Positions 1 to 8,520 of a DNA stretch of 64,000 nucleotides are shown here, one piece after another. Source of the DNA: Metabacillus mangrovi (lineage in GTDB: Bacteria > Bacillota > Bacilli > Bacillales > Bacillaceae); contig NZ_WMIB01000004.1 of NCBI RefSeq assembly GCF_009711125.1, positions 62,001 to 126,000 of the forward strand. The letters run 5' to 3'. The notes beneath the pieces were generated by a model. That model worked only from the letters and a program-made list of their open reading frames with translations. It ran no database searches and had not been told where the DNA came from. Position numbers and translations under genes: made by a program. Every line of letters begins with the position of its first letter. Position 1 is the stretch's first letter.

Positions 1-41
1 ATAAGCTCCTTTTGCTGATGGTGATCTACAAATTTAGGCAT
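1..41 (-). CDS. TetR-family regulator, N-terminal fragment
   Basis: Reading leftwards from an ATG at 41, the frame encodes MPKFVDHHQQKEL and is still open at the window edge. This is the usual N-terminus of TetR-family repressors, just ahead of the helix-turn-helix. No good ribosome binding site is visible. It is divergent from the membrane protein gene at 127, and two near-identical palindromes lie between them at 69-111. This is the normal layout of a self-regulating TetR divergon. Only 13 residues are visible, so the family call rests on a short match plus the operators. Confidence 0.6.
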   Translation of the reverse strand, partial: MPKFVDHHQQKEL

Positions 42-68
42 AGCAGTAGTTTACCATATATTGCTTTT

Positions 69-111
69 TTAATACAGCTGTGTTATTTTGTTTTTAACAC
101 ACCTGTGTTAA
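69..111. promoter_or_regulatory. Paired palindromic operators, probably TetR-type
   Basis: Two palindromes sit 25 bp apart. The right one (94-111) has perfect 8-bp arms, TTAACACA-CC-TGTGTTAA. The left one (69-86) reads TTAATACA-GC-TGTGTTAT with two mismatched positions. They lie between the divergent TetR start and the membrane protein gene, and the right palindrome ends only a few bases before the AGGGGG ribosome binding site. A bound repressor would cover the promoter region of both genes. Confidence 0.6.
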
Positions 112-126
112 ATAAGGGGGATCTCG

Positions 127-678
127 ATGATTGGCTGGCTGATTGTTGCATGTGAAATTGGCTTTTGGATTTTTGTGCTGGCAGGACTTTCTGCAAGGTA
201 TGTTTTCCGTTTAAAGAAAACAGGGGCTGTACTCCTCCTGTGTACACCGATTATTGATCTTATTTTACTCACTGCAGCTGTTCTTGATTTGCAGTCCGGA
301 AAAGAAGCGGATGTTACTCATGGCATTGCAGCCATTTACATTGGTGCTACTATTGCTTTTGGCCACAAGATGATCCAGTGGGCAGATGTCCGCTTCGCTC
401 ATCGGTATGCCGGCGGGCCTGCACCGGAAAAACCCGCCAAGCTCGGGAAAGAACATGCGAGCAGGGAGAGAAGAGGCTGGTACCGCCACTTTGCGGCCTA
501 TGTGATCGGCTGTGCTTTGCTGCTGGGAATGATTGTTCTGACAGGTGACGCTTCCCGGACAGAGGAACTTATCAATACCATCCGGCTGTGGAGCATCATT
601 CTTGCTGCAGACTTTTTATACAGCTTCAGCTACACGTTGTGGCCGCGTAAAGGAAAGGAAAGTGAAGGATCCGGATAA
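127..678 (+). CDS. Small multi-pass membrane protein (YmcC-like)
   Basis: A 183-residue protein with four hydrophobic segments, at about residues 3-23, 34-55, 65-85 and 122-142, and a further one near 150-172. The central stretch has a conserved-looking AAIYIGATIAFGHKMIQWAD motif. It resembles the uncharacterised B. subtilis membrane protein YmcC in length and pattern as I recall it, but no function is known. The ribosome binding site AGGGGG sits 7 bases before the ATG. The upstream palindromes and the divergent TetR gene suggest it is the repressor's target. A terminator follows at 681-711. Confidence 0.75.
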   Translation: MIGWLIVACEIGFWIFVLAGLSARYVFRLKKTGAVLLLCTPIIDLILLTAAVLDLQSGKEADVTHGIAAIYIGATIAFGHKMIQWADVRFAHRYAGGPAPEKPAKLGKEHASRERRGWYRHFAAYVIGCALLLGMIVLTGDASRTEELINTIRLWSIILAADFLYSFSYTLWPRKGKESEGSG

Positions 679-680
679 AG

Positions 681-711
681 AAAAACCGGCATTATTTCGC
701 CGGTTTTTTCG
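681..711. terminator. Bidirectional terminator
   Basis: Arms AAAACCGGC (682-690) and GCCGGTTTT (699-707) are flanked by A and T runs, so the hairpin can stop both the + strand gene ending at 678 and the - strand gene ending at 692. The stop codon of the latter lies in the loop. Confidence 0.85.
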
Positions 712-1561
712 GAATTTCTAAAAATTGAACCTTAACTCCATCCTCGATGGGTTTATAGCCAATTTCTTTATAGATTTTGTTGGACGTTGGATTTGACAGA
801 TCCGTAAAAAGACTGGTCGTTTTATACCCTTCTGCAAGCAGGCTTTCGGTAAGCGCAGTTACACATTGGGTGGCATAGCCTTTCTTCCTGTGCACCGGAG
901 GCGTGTATACGTAATTGACCATGACATTTGTTGCAGTCGGTCTTGCACGGTTGGCCATTGACACAATTTCTCCTTCTGCCTTCCAGCCGAATAAACTTTT
1001 TTTCCGGATCATTTCGTCTGCTTTTTCATCTGCTTCAAACATGGTTGCCGTTTCTTCCGCTTCCGTGCAGAAATCATATACCCATTGACTGACCAGCGCC
1101 CTGTGTTCTGCAGTCAGCTGAACGAGTGTCCCGTTCACAGGAGCGGAAGAAGGTTCAACCCGCGATAAAAGATGCAGCCTCTGTTCCATGACGACACGGG
1201 GCTTCCTCCCCGTCAAGGAAGCGATCCGTCCTGCGAGGGCCTCTGCTGTTCTCTTTTCTCCGATCAGTCCGGGAACGGATCGGTAAATCTGGGCGATTCT
1301 TTTTCCGGCAATGAAAAGATCCTCTTCTTCCAGATCGGGAAGCGCAGAAACTATCACCTGCTTTGGGTGAGTCTGCAGGAGGACCGCGATGATGCTTCCA
1401 TCCTTCCGGATGATGCTCATATGTACAGGCTGCAGGCTGGATGACTGCTTGTCGAGCAGAATCCCGAGCGCCAGATTATTCTCTGCTTCTCTCATTTCAA
1501 GAAACGGCAATGCTGCTTTTTTAAAAAAATCAATGTCATAATAAGCCTGGATATCTATCAT
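692..1561 (-). CDS. GNAT family N-acetyltransferase
   Basis: Start taken at the ATG at 1561, which has GAGGTG 6 bases upstream, rather than the GTG three codons earlier that overlaps this site; this gives 289 residues. The C-terminal third carries the acetyl-CoA fold: a strand with NVMVNYVYTPP, then HRKKGYATQCVTALTE, matching the R/Q-x-x-G-x-G/A pyrophosphate-binding loop, then a helix and TSLFTDLSNPTSNKIYKEIGY. The N-terminal half is a separate, less recognisable domain, as in two-domain GNAT proteins. The substrate cannot be told from sequence. It is convergent with the upstream membrane gene and alone in its transcript. Confidence 0.85.
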   Translation of the reverse strand: MIDIQAYYDIDFFKKAALPFLEMREAENNLALGILLDKQSSSLQPVHMSIIRKDGSIIAVLLQTHPKQVIVSALPDLEEEDLFIAGKRIAQIYRSVPGLIGEKRTAEALAGRIASLTGRKPRVVMEQRLHLLSRVEPSSAPVNGTLVQLTAEHRALVSQWVYDFCTEAEETATMFEADEKADEMIRKKSLFGWKAEGEIVSMANRARPTATNVMVNYVYTPPVHRKKGYATQCVTALTESLLAEGYKTTSLFTDLSNPTSNKIYKEIGYKPIEDGVKVQFLEIPKKPAK

Positions 1562-1689
1562 TTCTTTCACCTCAATAGCTTAATGGATTCTCTAATCATA
1601 GGGGTTTTCCTTCAAAAATAAAAGCAATTTCTAAAGGATTTCCATTTTATATGCCGAATATCTCTATAAAAATGATTGGAGGATTCTAT

Positions 1690-2232
1690 ATGATTCGTTT
1701 AGAACCATTTACTATGGGGGACGCAGCAGAACTCATGGACTGGATCCCTTCCGGGGAATTTCTCATGCAATGGGGAGGTCCGGGATTTATTTATCCTCTG
1801 ACGTTTGAGCAGATCGAGGGGTATGTACATGCTGCCGACCAGCGGGTTTTTAAGGCAGTGGAAGAAAAGGATGGAACAGCAGCAGGGCATATTTGCCTTT
1901 CCGGCATCGATTTAAAAAATGAATCCTGCCGGATCAGCAAAGTGATGGTCAACCCGGCCCTCAGAGGGAAAGGATATGGCTCTGCGCTCGTGAGCGAAGT
2001 GCTTAAATTCGCCTTTCTGGAACTGAATATGCACCGTGTTTCTCTCGGTGTGTTTGTCTTTAACGAAGAGGCCATTGCCTGCTACAGAAAAGCAGGCTTT
2101 CAGCAGGAGGGCCATATCAGGGACTGCCGGAAGATGAAGGATTCTTTCTGGAGCATCTATGAGATGGGCATTTTGAGAAAAGAGTGGGAAGAGGTCAGAG
2201 CTGTCCAGAGCCACCAGATAATTTCCGGCTGA
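1690..2232 (+). CDS. GNAT family N-acetyltransferase (RimJ/RimL-like)
   Basis: The start is the ATG at 1690, preceded by GGAGGA with 6-base spacing; an in-frame ATG at 1651 has no such site. The 180-residue protein begins IRLEPFTMGDAAELMDW, contains VNPALRGKGYGSALVSEVL (acetyl-CoA binding loop) and ends its fold with NEEAIACYRKAGFQQEGHIR. This is the pattern of the RimJ/RimL group that acetylates protein N-termini or small amines. The exact substrate is unknown. It stands alone and is followed by a strong terminator. Confidence 0.88.
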   Translation: MIRLEPFTMGDAAELMDWIPSGEFLMQWGGPGFIYPLTFEQIEGYVHAADQRVFKAVEEKDGTAAGHICLSGIDLKNESCRISKVMVNPALRGKGYGSALVSEVLKFAFLELNMHRVSLGVFVFNEEAIACYRKAGFQQEGHIRDCRKMKDSFWSIYEMGILRKEWEEVRAVQSHQIISG

Positions 2233-2262
2233 AGCGGGACAACCAAGCAAGCTCATTAAAAA

Positions 2263-2300
2263 CCCCCGGAATGCAGATTCCGGGGGTCTGTGTTTTTCCC
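2263..2300. terminator. Bidirectional terminator
   Basis: Arms CCCCCGGAAT (2263-2272) and ATTCCGGGGG (2277-2286), a 4-base loop and T-rich flanks on both sides. It serves the GNAT gene on + and gntK on -. Confidence 0.88.
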
Positions 2301-2337
2301 ATGCTTCAAGCAGAAATTTTTTTAAACAGGTTCAAGC

Positions 2338-3900
2338 TTATGTTGTGCTTTCCGGGAGTTCCTTTTTGCCGTGTTTGGCCTGAAAGGCAGCAATTTCCTC
2401 AAATTCCTTTTCATACAATCGGGAAAGACGGATGTAAATCGGAATCATTTCCTGATATACTTCTGAAGCTGCTTTATCCGGGAGATGGCGGATGTTGGAG
2501 CTGACAAACCGGTCAGCTTCTGAAAGCGATTCGATATCTCCTATCGCATACATTCCAAGAATCACAGCCCCCAGACATGAGCTTTCATAGCTTTCCGGAA
2601 TAAGAATCTCCTGATCGAGCACATCTGCCAGCATTTGGCGCCAGAATTCCGACTGCGCGAACCCGCCGGTAGCATGGATTTTCTCCGGTATGCCGATCAG
2701 CTCTTTCAGCGCCAGAAGAACCGTATACAGGTTGAAATTGATTCCTTCCAGCACTGCGCGGATCATATGGTCTTTGCTGTGATGGAGCCCGAGGCCGAAA
2801 AAAGCCCCTCTGGCATGTGCATTCCAAAGTGGAGCTCTTTCCCCGGCCAGATACGGGTGGAAAACAAGTCCCTCTGCACCCGGGCTGATGCCGGCTGCAA
2901 TGTCTGTCAAATAGCTGAAGGCATCCTCCCCAAGCTCTTCTGCCTGTTTCGCATCAGAATGGAAGACTTCATCTTTCAGCCATTGAAAAACCATTCCCCC
3001 ATTGTTTACCGGCCCGCCGATCACCCAATGATTTTCTGTAAGGGCATAACAGAAAATCCGGCCCTTCGGATCGGTAACAGGCCGGTCAGTAACCGCCCGT
3101 ATCGCCCCGCTTGTGCCGATGGTCAGGGCGACTACTCCAGGTTCAATTGCGTTCACGCCCAGATTAGAGAGTACCCCATCACTTGCACCTGCTATAAACA
3201 GAGTGTCTTCAGACAGCCCGGTCTGTTTGGCTGTTTCAGCACTGATGCCCCTTATCTGGTGCGTAGTCGGAACGAGTTTCGGCAGCTGGTCAGCTGTGAT
3301 CCCTGCCACCTCCAGCGCTTCCCTGTCCCAATCCAGATTTTTCAGATTGAACAGCCCGGTGGCAGACGCAATCGAATGATCCATTATGTATTCTCCGAAC
3401 AGTTTAAAGAAAAGATATTCTTTTATCGAAATAAACTTATCGGTCTTATTAAAAATCTCCGGTTTTTCTTCCCGCAGCCAGATAATTTTAGAGAGCGGGG
3501 ACATCGGATGAACAGGAGTTCCGGTTCTTAAATAAATGTCATGTCCATTCCAATCCTGCTTCAGCTTTTTCGTCCAGGCTTCACTTCTCTGATCGGCCCA
3601 GGTGATGCTTCTCGTCAGCGGCCTGCCGCTGCTGTCCACCGCAATCAGGCTGTGCATCGCTGAACTGAAGCTGACAAACCGGATCTGTTCACCTGAAACA
3701 CGGGCTGCAGCCATCGTCTTCTGAATCGCTTCCACAGCTGCCAGATAAATCTCTTCCGGATCCTGTTCCGCTTCTCCCGGAGCATCCGTGTACAAAGGAT
3801 AGCCTGCATTGTGTTTAGAAAGGACAGTTCCCTTTTCGTCGAAAAGAACGGCCTTGGTACTTGTCGTTCCGATATCTACACCCATCATATATGCCGTCAT
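2338..3900 (-). CDS. gntK: Gluconokinase (FGGY carbohydrate kinase)
   Basis: It phosphorylates gluconate with ATP to 6-phosphogluconate, feeding the pentose phosphate pathway. The start is the ATG at 3900, with GGAGGG at 3908-3913; the longer frame begins upstream of that site. The 520-residue protein has the FGGY signatures: GVDIGTTSTKAVLFD at the N-terminus, AMHSLIAVDSSGRPL and TWADQR for sugar binding, GASDGVLSNLG, and TIGTSGAIR followed by GGPVNNGG near residue 290 and HATGGFAQSEFW near 410. Length and these motifs fit Bacillus GntK best, though xylulokinase and other FGGY kinases are close relatives. No gntR, gntP or gntZ neighbours are present, so the substrate is inferred by similarity alone. 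Confidence 0.8.
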   Translation of the reverse strand: MTAYMMGVDIGTTSTKAVLFDEKGTVLSKHNAGYPLYTDAPGEAEQDPEEIYLAAVEAIQKTMAAARVSGEQIRFVSFSSAMHSLIAVDSSGRPLTRSITWADQRSEAWTKKLKQDWNGHDIYLRTGTPVHPMSPLSKIIWLREEKPEIFNKTDKFISIKEYLFFKLFGEYIMDHSIASATGLFNLKNLDWDREALEVAGITADQLPKLVPTTHQIRGISAETAKQTGLSEDTLFIAGASDGVLSNLGVNAIEPGVVALTIGTSGAIRAVTDRPVTDPKGRIFCYALTENHWVIGGPVNNGGMVFQWLKDEVFHSDAKQAEELGEDAFSYLTDIAAGISPGAEGLVFHPYLAGERAPLWNAHARGAFFGLGLHHSKDHMIRAVLEGINFNLYTVLLALKELIGIPEKIHATGGFAQSEFWRQMLADVLDQEILIPESYESSCLGAVILGMYAIGDIESLSEADRFVSSNIRHLPDKAASEVYQEMIPIYIRLSRLYEKEFEEIAAFQAKHGKKELPESTT

Positions 3901-3951
3901 ATGTGTACCCTCCATCAAATAACATCATGTACTACGTTACACGAAAACCTC

Positions 3952-5130
3952 TTATTCTGGAACCTCTTCTTCCGAAAAAGCACGGTCTGCCATCAGTTTG
4001 ACCGTAATATCATCGGAAGGCGGATTGTGAAGACCCGCTCTGACATCCCGGTAAAACCGTTCCAGCGGCTTGCTGCGTAACAAACTTTGTCCGCCGGCTA
4101 TTCTCATTGCCAGATCAACAACTTCGATGGCATGGTTTGTGGCTGTATACTTGGCAGCGGCAAGCTCGGCCTGAAGCGCTGGACGAAGGTCCGGATACCG
4201 GTCCCACCTTTCAGCGGTCGAATACATCAGCTGTCTTGCTGTTAATAGCTTCAGATCCATTTCAGCTGTTTTGCGCCGGACCTCAGGCACTTCCATGATT
4301 GGGTGGGGCAGGCTGTTCGGCTGATAGTTCCTTGCATAGTTCACCGCTTCGTTCCGGGCAGCGATCGCTATTCCGAGGTAACACGCCGGGATATGAAGAA
4401 GCCAGCCCTGGGACATCGGCTTTCCTGGCTTGCTGCGGCTCCCCACTAAAGCAGCATCATCAAGCAGAACATGATCCAGAATCAGATCGTCGCTTCTCGT
4501 TCCGCGCATACCGAGTGTATCCCATGTCTCTTCTATCTTTAAGCCTTCCGCTTCTCTAGGAACAAGAAATTCGCCCACCTCTCCTGTATTTTCTATAGTG
4601 GCTGTCACGATGAAGTAATCAAGGATGGGAGCGAGAGAAGCAAAAATTTTTCTCCCTGTAATCCTCCACTGTGTCCCCTCTCTTACCGCTGCCGTTTCCG
4701 GCTTTCCGCCGCGGGCCGGGCTTCCCGTTTTCGCCTCGCTCGCCGCGCTGTTGATGAGTTTTCCTTCAGCTGTGACTTCTTTGGCGATTTTCTCATATAG
4801 AGCGGGACTCCACTTGCCCGTTTCACGCAGGCTGAGCAAAAAACCAAGATGCCAGCCAAGAGACAGCGCGGTTGCAGGGTCTCCCTGCGCAAGCTTTTCC
4901 TGCAGAAGGATGAACGTATAAAGCGAAATCCCCTTTCCTTCAAGGGATTCGGGAATGGTCAGGGACAGAAAACCTTCTTCCTTTAATTCAGCAAAGTTCT
5001 CAAAAGGAAATGAAGCGTTGCGGTCATGCTCTTCTGCGCGGCTGCCAAACTTTTTTGAAAACTTTATGGCTTTACGGTATAAATCTTCTTCTTCTTTTGT
5101 CCGGATAAACTGGCTCTCTAAAAAATTCAA
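3952..5130 (-). CDS. Acyl-CoA dehydrogenase family protein
   Basis: A FAD-dependent dehydrogenase of 392 residues with the three-part fold: helical N-terminal domain, a middle strand domain with GTQWRITGRKIFASLA and WDTLGMRGTRSDD, and a helical C-terminal domain with AMRIAGGQSLLRSKPLERFYRDVRAG. It starts at TTG (5130), supported by AGGTGG 7 bases upstream and no nearby ATG. It resembles the B. subtilis protein YdbM. It is not next to other beta-oxidation genes. The substrate could be an acyl-CoA or another activated acid or amine, because this branch includes monooxygenase-like members. Confidence 0.8.
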   Translation of the reverse strand: MNFLESQFIRTKEEEDLYRKAIKFSKKFGSRAEEHDRNASFPFENFAELKEEGFLSLTIPESLEGKGISLYTFILLQEKLAQGDPATALSLGWHLGFLLSLRETGKWSPALYEKIAKEVTAEGKLINSAASEAKTGSPARGGKPETAAVREGTQWRITGRKIFASLAPILDYFIVTATIENTGEVGEFLVPREAEGLKIEETWDTLGMRGTRSDDLILDHVLLDDAALVGSRSKPGKPMSQGWLLHIPACYLGIAIAARNEAVNYARNYQPNSLPHPIMEVPEVRRKTAEMDLKLLTARQLMYSTAERWDRYPDLRPALQAELAAAKYTATNHAIEVVDLAMRIAGGQSLLRSKPLERFYRDVRAGLHNPPSDDITVKLMADRAFSEEEVPE

Positions 5131-5288
5131 GTCCTATCCACCTCTTGCACTAGTCTGCTTTTATTGTAACTCTTTCCCCTCCCATTCATAAAGCAATCCG
5201 TTCGGCTGATGGGCTTTCAAGGATTTCTTTTGAACATTTTGATAAGTCTGCTAAAATAATGGAGAAAACCAAATAAGGGGGCATTACC

Positions 5289-6521
5289 ATGTCTAACTTC
5301 CAGAATAATTTAGAAAAATACGCAGAACTGGCTGTCAAGGTCGGCGTCAACATCCAAAAGGGACAGCAGCTGGTTATATATGCAGCGATTGATACAGCGG
5401 ATTTCACCCGCGAAGTAGCCAAAAAGGCATATGAAGCGGGAGCAAGAAACGTAACGGTAGATTGGATGGATGATACGATATCCAGGCTGAAATATGAGAA
5501 GGCTCCGGATGAGGTCTTTACTGAATATCCGATGCACCGGGCAAAAGAGCGGGAAGAGCTGGCAGAAAACAATGCCGCCTTTATGAGCATTGTATCTTCA
5601 AATCCGGATTTGCTGAAAGGCGTGGATTCAAAAAGGATTGCCGCGGCAAATAAGGCTGCCGGAAAGGCACTTGACCGGTACCGCCAGTATGTCCAGTCCG
5701 ACAAGATGAGCTGGTGCGTGATCGCAGCCCCTTCGAAAGACTGGGCGCTTAAGGTATTCCCGGAGGCAGATGAAGAAGAAGCGGTTGCGAAGCTATGGGA
5801 TGCGATTTTTAAAGCAGTCCGCGTTTATGAGGAAGATCCTGTACAGGCCTGGAAAGAGCATAATGCTTCCCTGCACCAGAAAGTAGATTACTTAAACAGC
5901 AAAAAATATAAATCTCTTCACTATACGGCAGAAGGAACCGATTTGACCATTGACCTTCATGAGAAGCATCAATGGGTCGGCGCCGGAAGCGAAAACGAAA
6001 AGGGCACACCATTCATGGCGAACATGCCGACAGAGGAAGTTTTCACGGTTCCGGTGAAAACAGGCGTTAACGGAGTCGTCTCCAGCACGAAGCCTCTAAG
6101 CTATGGCGGCAATCTCATTGACAGGTTCAAGCTTACCTTTGAAAACGGGAAGATTGTCAAAGCAGAGGCAGAGACAGGCGAAGAAATCCTTAAGACTCTG
6201 ATTGAAGCGGATGAAGGCGCACAGTACTTGGGCGAGGTGGCCCTTGTCCCGTACGATTCCCCCATCTCAAAGTCCGGTGTCCTTTTTTACAACACCCTTT
6301 TTGATGAGAATGCATCCAATCATCTCGCAATCGGGAGCGGATACGCGTTTAATATACAGGGCGGCAAGAAAATGAACAGGGATCAGCTTGCTGAGCATGG
6401 AGTGAACAGCTCCATCACCCACGTTGACTTTATGATCGGATCCCAGTCTATGGATATTGACGGAATCCTGGAAGATGGAACACGGGAACCGGTCTTCAGG
6501 AACGGAGACTGGGCATTTTGA
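5289..6521 (+). CDS. ampS: Aminopeptidase AmpS (M29 family)
   Basis: A 410-residue cytosolic metallo-aminopeptidase that removes N-terminal residues from peptides. The match to Bacillus AmpS is full length: YAELAVKVGVNIQKGQ at the start, then GTDLTIDLHEKHQWVGAGS, NMPTEEVFTVP and EVALVPYDSPISKSG in the metal-binding domain, and the closing HVDFMIGSQSMDIDG that supplies His and Asp ligands. A purine-rich GGGGG precedes the ATG by 8 bases. The gene has its own terminator at 6543 and is not in an operon. Confidence 0.95.
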   Translation: MSNFQNNLEKYAELAVKVGVNIQKGQQLVIYAAIDTADFTREVAKKAYEAGARNVTVDWMDDTISRLKYEKAPDEVFTEYPMHRAKEREELAENNAAFMSIVSSNPDLLKGVDSKRIAAANKAAGKALDRYRQYVQSDKMSWCVIAAPSKDWALKVFPEADEEEAVAKLWDAIFKAVRVYEEDPVQAWKEHNASLHQKVDYLNSKKYKSLHYTAEGTDLTIDLHEKHQWVGAGSENEKGTPFMANMPTEEVFTVPVKTGVNGVVSSTKPLSYGGNLIDRFKLTFENGKIVKAEAETGEEILKTLIEADEGAQYLGEVALVPYDSPISKSGVLFYNTLFDENASNHLAIGSGYAFNIQGGKKMNRDQLAEHGVNSSITHVDFMIGSQSMDIDGILEDGTREPVFRNGDWAF

Positions 6522-6542
6522 TTTAAAAATATGCAGGACGGG

Positions 6543-6580
6543 AGGAGTGCATTACATGCGCTCCTTTTGTTTTGTTTTTA
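6543..6580 (+). terminator. Terminator after ampS
   Basis: Arms AGGAGTGCAT (6543-6552) and ATGCGCTCCT (6556-6565) pair with one G-T wobble and are followed by TTTTGTTTTGTTTTT. Confidence 0.8.
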
Positions 6581-6646
6581 GGCAGGCCGCCGCTAAACAA
6601 ACCAAGTTATGTATCCCGGCAAAGAGCTGGTCATGCTCTTTACCCT

Positions 6647-7393
6647 TTAGCGGTAGTCCCTGTACTTCTTTTTGAGTGCCCTGGCAGCCTGTACCTTCAG
6701 AGGCAGCAGCGGAGAACGGCGAATCTCAAATTCCTGCCGGTTCAGTTTTCCTTTTAGTTGTTTAACCGTCGTGAATGACCCTTCAAACCGATTGTAAATC
6801 GCTCCAATCTGGCTGTAATGATGGGTGTCGCTGCCTGCAGTTATCGGCTTTTTAAAGGAAGAGGCCATTTTTTCGATCTTCGGCCAATGTCCTGCGCCGT
6901 ACTTCTGAACATCCTTTGCATTCCATTCGAATGCATCAAGTCTGGCAAGCTGCTCTTCTGTCAGTCGGGTTAAAGGATTCTTCTCTCTGAAAGGATGCGC
7001 CCCAATTTTCAGCATCTCCTCCATCCCATGGTAAGACATGAGCTGGTCAAACGGAATATAGGTTTCTTTGTTTTTATGAGTTTCGAGCCTTTTCGTCATT
7101 CTGATGATATCCGACCGCGAGCCAATCAGAAGAATATGTCCCCCTTCGGCAATATCAACCTCCATTCCAGGAAACACCTTTATTCCCGCAACATCATAAT
7201 AGGTGCTTTGATAAGGATAATGACGATCCAGAGTCTGGTAGATTTTAATAAAATCACGGGCATTGAAGTGCTCGGTCAAAGCGATGGCATCCAGTCCGTT
7301 CCATTTCGCTTCCTCCATCAGCTTTAAAAAATCCTTAAGGGAGAACGGCACTTTTTTCCCGAGTTTTGCATGTACATGGAAGTCTATTTTCAT
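6647..7393 (-). CDS. PHP-domain metal-dependent hydrolase
   Basis: A 248-residue protein opening with KIDFHVHAKLG, the first metal-binding motif of the PHP fold, followed by IALTEHFNA, FPGMEVDI and, near the C-terminus, ITAGSDTHHYSQIG, which supply the remaining His, Glu and Asp ligands. The family includes histidinol phosphatases, nucleoside phosphatases and other phosphoesterases acting in the cytosol. I do not recognise a characterised orthologue. It starts at an ATG and is divergent from the G3E GTPase gene. No clear terminator was found downstream. Confidence 0.8.
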   Translation of the reverse strand: MKIDFHVHAKLGKKVPFSLKDFLKLMEEAKWNGLDAIALTEHFNARDFIKIYQTLDRHYPYQSTYYDVAGIKVFPGMEVDIAEGGHILLIGSRSDIIRMTKRLETHKNKETYIPFDQLMSYHGMEEMLKIGAHPFREKNPLTRLTEEQLARLDAFEWNAKDVQKYGAGHWPKIEKMASSFKKPITAGSDTHHYSQIGAIYNRFEGSFTTVKQLKGKLNRQEFEIRRSPLLPLKVQAARALKKKYRDYR

Positions 7394-7490
7394 AGCTGAT
7401 TCCTCTCTTATCCGTTCATTCTATTTATACTATAATCGAAAACACCCGTTATTGAACCGGCTGTTTTCGCGGTATTTCCGCCTTTTTTTA

Positions 7491-7520
7491 TTGACGCTGC
7501 AGCTGCCGGTTCAGTAATAT
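7491..7520 (+). promoter_or_regulatory. Sigma-A-like promoter for the G3E GTPase gene
   Basis: TTGACG (7491-7496), an 18-bp spacer and TAATAT (7515-7520), about 30 bp before the start. No Zur box (TCGTAATNATTACGA type) is visible nearby, unlike many COG0523 genes. Confidence 0.55.
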
Positions 7521-7549
7521 GAGGAAAACAGACAGAAATGGAGAACGGC

Positions 7550-8464
7550 ATGAAGAAAACAGAAGTATGGATACTGGGAGGCTTTTTAGGAGCAGGGAAA
7601 ACAACTCTGTTAAAAAACCTCCTTTTGGAAGAGAAAGCAGCAGGCCGGAAAATAGCCGTTGTTATGAATGAGCTTGGAAAAGAGTCCATCGACAGTGATG
7701 CGGTATCTGAAGATATCCCGCTCAGAGAGCTGTTAAACGGCTGTGTCTGCTGTACAATGCAGGGACAGTTTGAAGCACAGCTTCACGGTCTTTTAACGGA
7801 AAATGAACTGGATGTCATCTATATTGAAACAACAGGCGCTGCCCACCCCGTGGAGGTACTGGATTCCTGTCTCTCCCCGCTGTTTGCAGAACGCTTGAGG
7901 ATCAGGGGCATTATTTCCCTCGTGGACGGGCCTGCATGGCATCATCAGGAGCGGCTGAGCATTCCTGTCAGAAGGCTGCTGATCGAACAGATCAAGCACG
8001 CTGATCTTATTCTTCTGAATAAAACCGACCTCATGTCCGAAAGCGAAAAAGCAGCGGCAATTCAGCAAATTCAAGCCATCCAGCAAAGCGGTACATTGCT
8101 GATGACTGAGCATTCCCAGGTAAAGCTTGAGGATCTGCGCAAACTGACCGCTTCGCCAAAAGGCGCCATCCAAAAAGCAGACGTAAACAGCCAGCTGCAT
8201 CTGAAGACATATGTACACCATTTTGACGGCATCGTCAGCCTGGAGGGATTTGAACAGTTTTTAAAGGATATGCCTGAAACCATCTACCGGATTAAAGGAT
8301 ACCTTGTTTTCTCACAGTCAGAAGGATTTTTCTCTGTGCAGTATTCCTATGGAATGCCTCTTTATATGAAAGAGCCTGTTAAGAGGAAGCCGATTCTCGT
8401 GTTTATCGGAGAAAATCTGGATCATGACTGGATCCGCTCGCAGATGGACGCGATCACTCAATAA
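7550..8464 (+). CDS. G3E (CobW/COG0523) GTPase, putative metallochaperone
   Basis: A 304-residue GTPase. Walker A is GGFLGAGKTT at residues 10-19, the family metal-binding CxCC motif appears as NGCVCCTMQGQ near 65, and ETTGAAHP and NKTDL (guanine recognition) follow. The C-terminal domain is short. COG0523 proteins deliver zinc, cobalt or other metals to target enzymes. The start is the ATG at 7550, with GGAG 6 bases before it; another ATG four codons upstream overlaps that site. The gene is alone, so its metal and target are unknown. It is shorter than ZagA/YciC (about 400 residues as I recall). Confidence 0.85.
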   Translation: MKKTEVWILGGFLGAGKTTLLKNLLLEEKAAGRKIAVVMNELGKESIDSDAVSEDIPLRELLNGCVCCTMQGQFEAQLHGLLTENELDVIYIETTGAAHPVEVLDSCLSPLFAERLRIRGIISLVDGPAWHHQERLSIPVRRLLIEQIKHADLILLNKTDLMSESEKAAAIQQIQAIQQSGTLLMTEHSQVKLEDLRKLTASPKGAIQKADVNSQLHLKTYVHHFDGIVSLEGFEQFLKDMPETIYRIKGYLVFSQSEGFFSVQYSYGMPLYMKEPVKRKPILVFIGENLDHDWIRSQMDAITQ

Positions 8465-8505
8465 CAAAAAAACCGGCCGCATCTATATGCAGGCCGGTTT
8501 CTTCT
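8465..8505. terminator. Bidirectional terminator
   Basis: Arms AAACCGGCC (8470-8478) and GGCCGGTTT (8492-8500), with an A run on the left and a T-rich stretch on the right, between convergent genes. Confidence 0.85.
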
Positions 8506-8520
8506 ATTTTTAACTTCAGG

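Noticed and set aside
6585-6653. Large hairpin (CCGCTAAA ... TTTAGCGG) at the 3' end of the PHP gene
   Set aside because: Arms pair, but there is no T run on the - strand and the arm overlaps coding sequence; left unassigned.
7440-7490. Terminator or Zur site upstream of the G3E GTPase gene
   Set aside because: GCGG-TATTT-CCGC plus T7 looks terminator-like, but the adjacent gene on that side is divergent, so nothing would be terminated; no Zur consensus was found.
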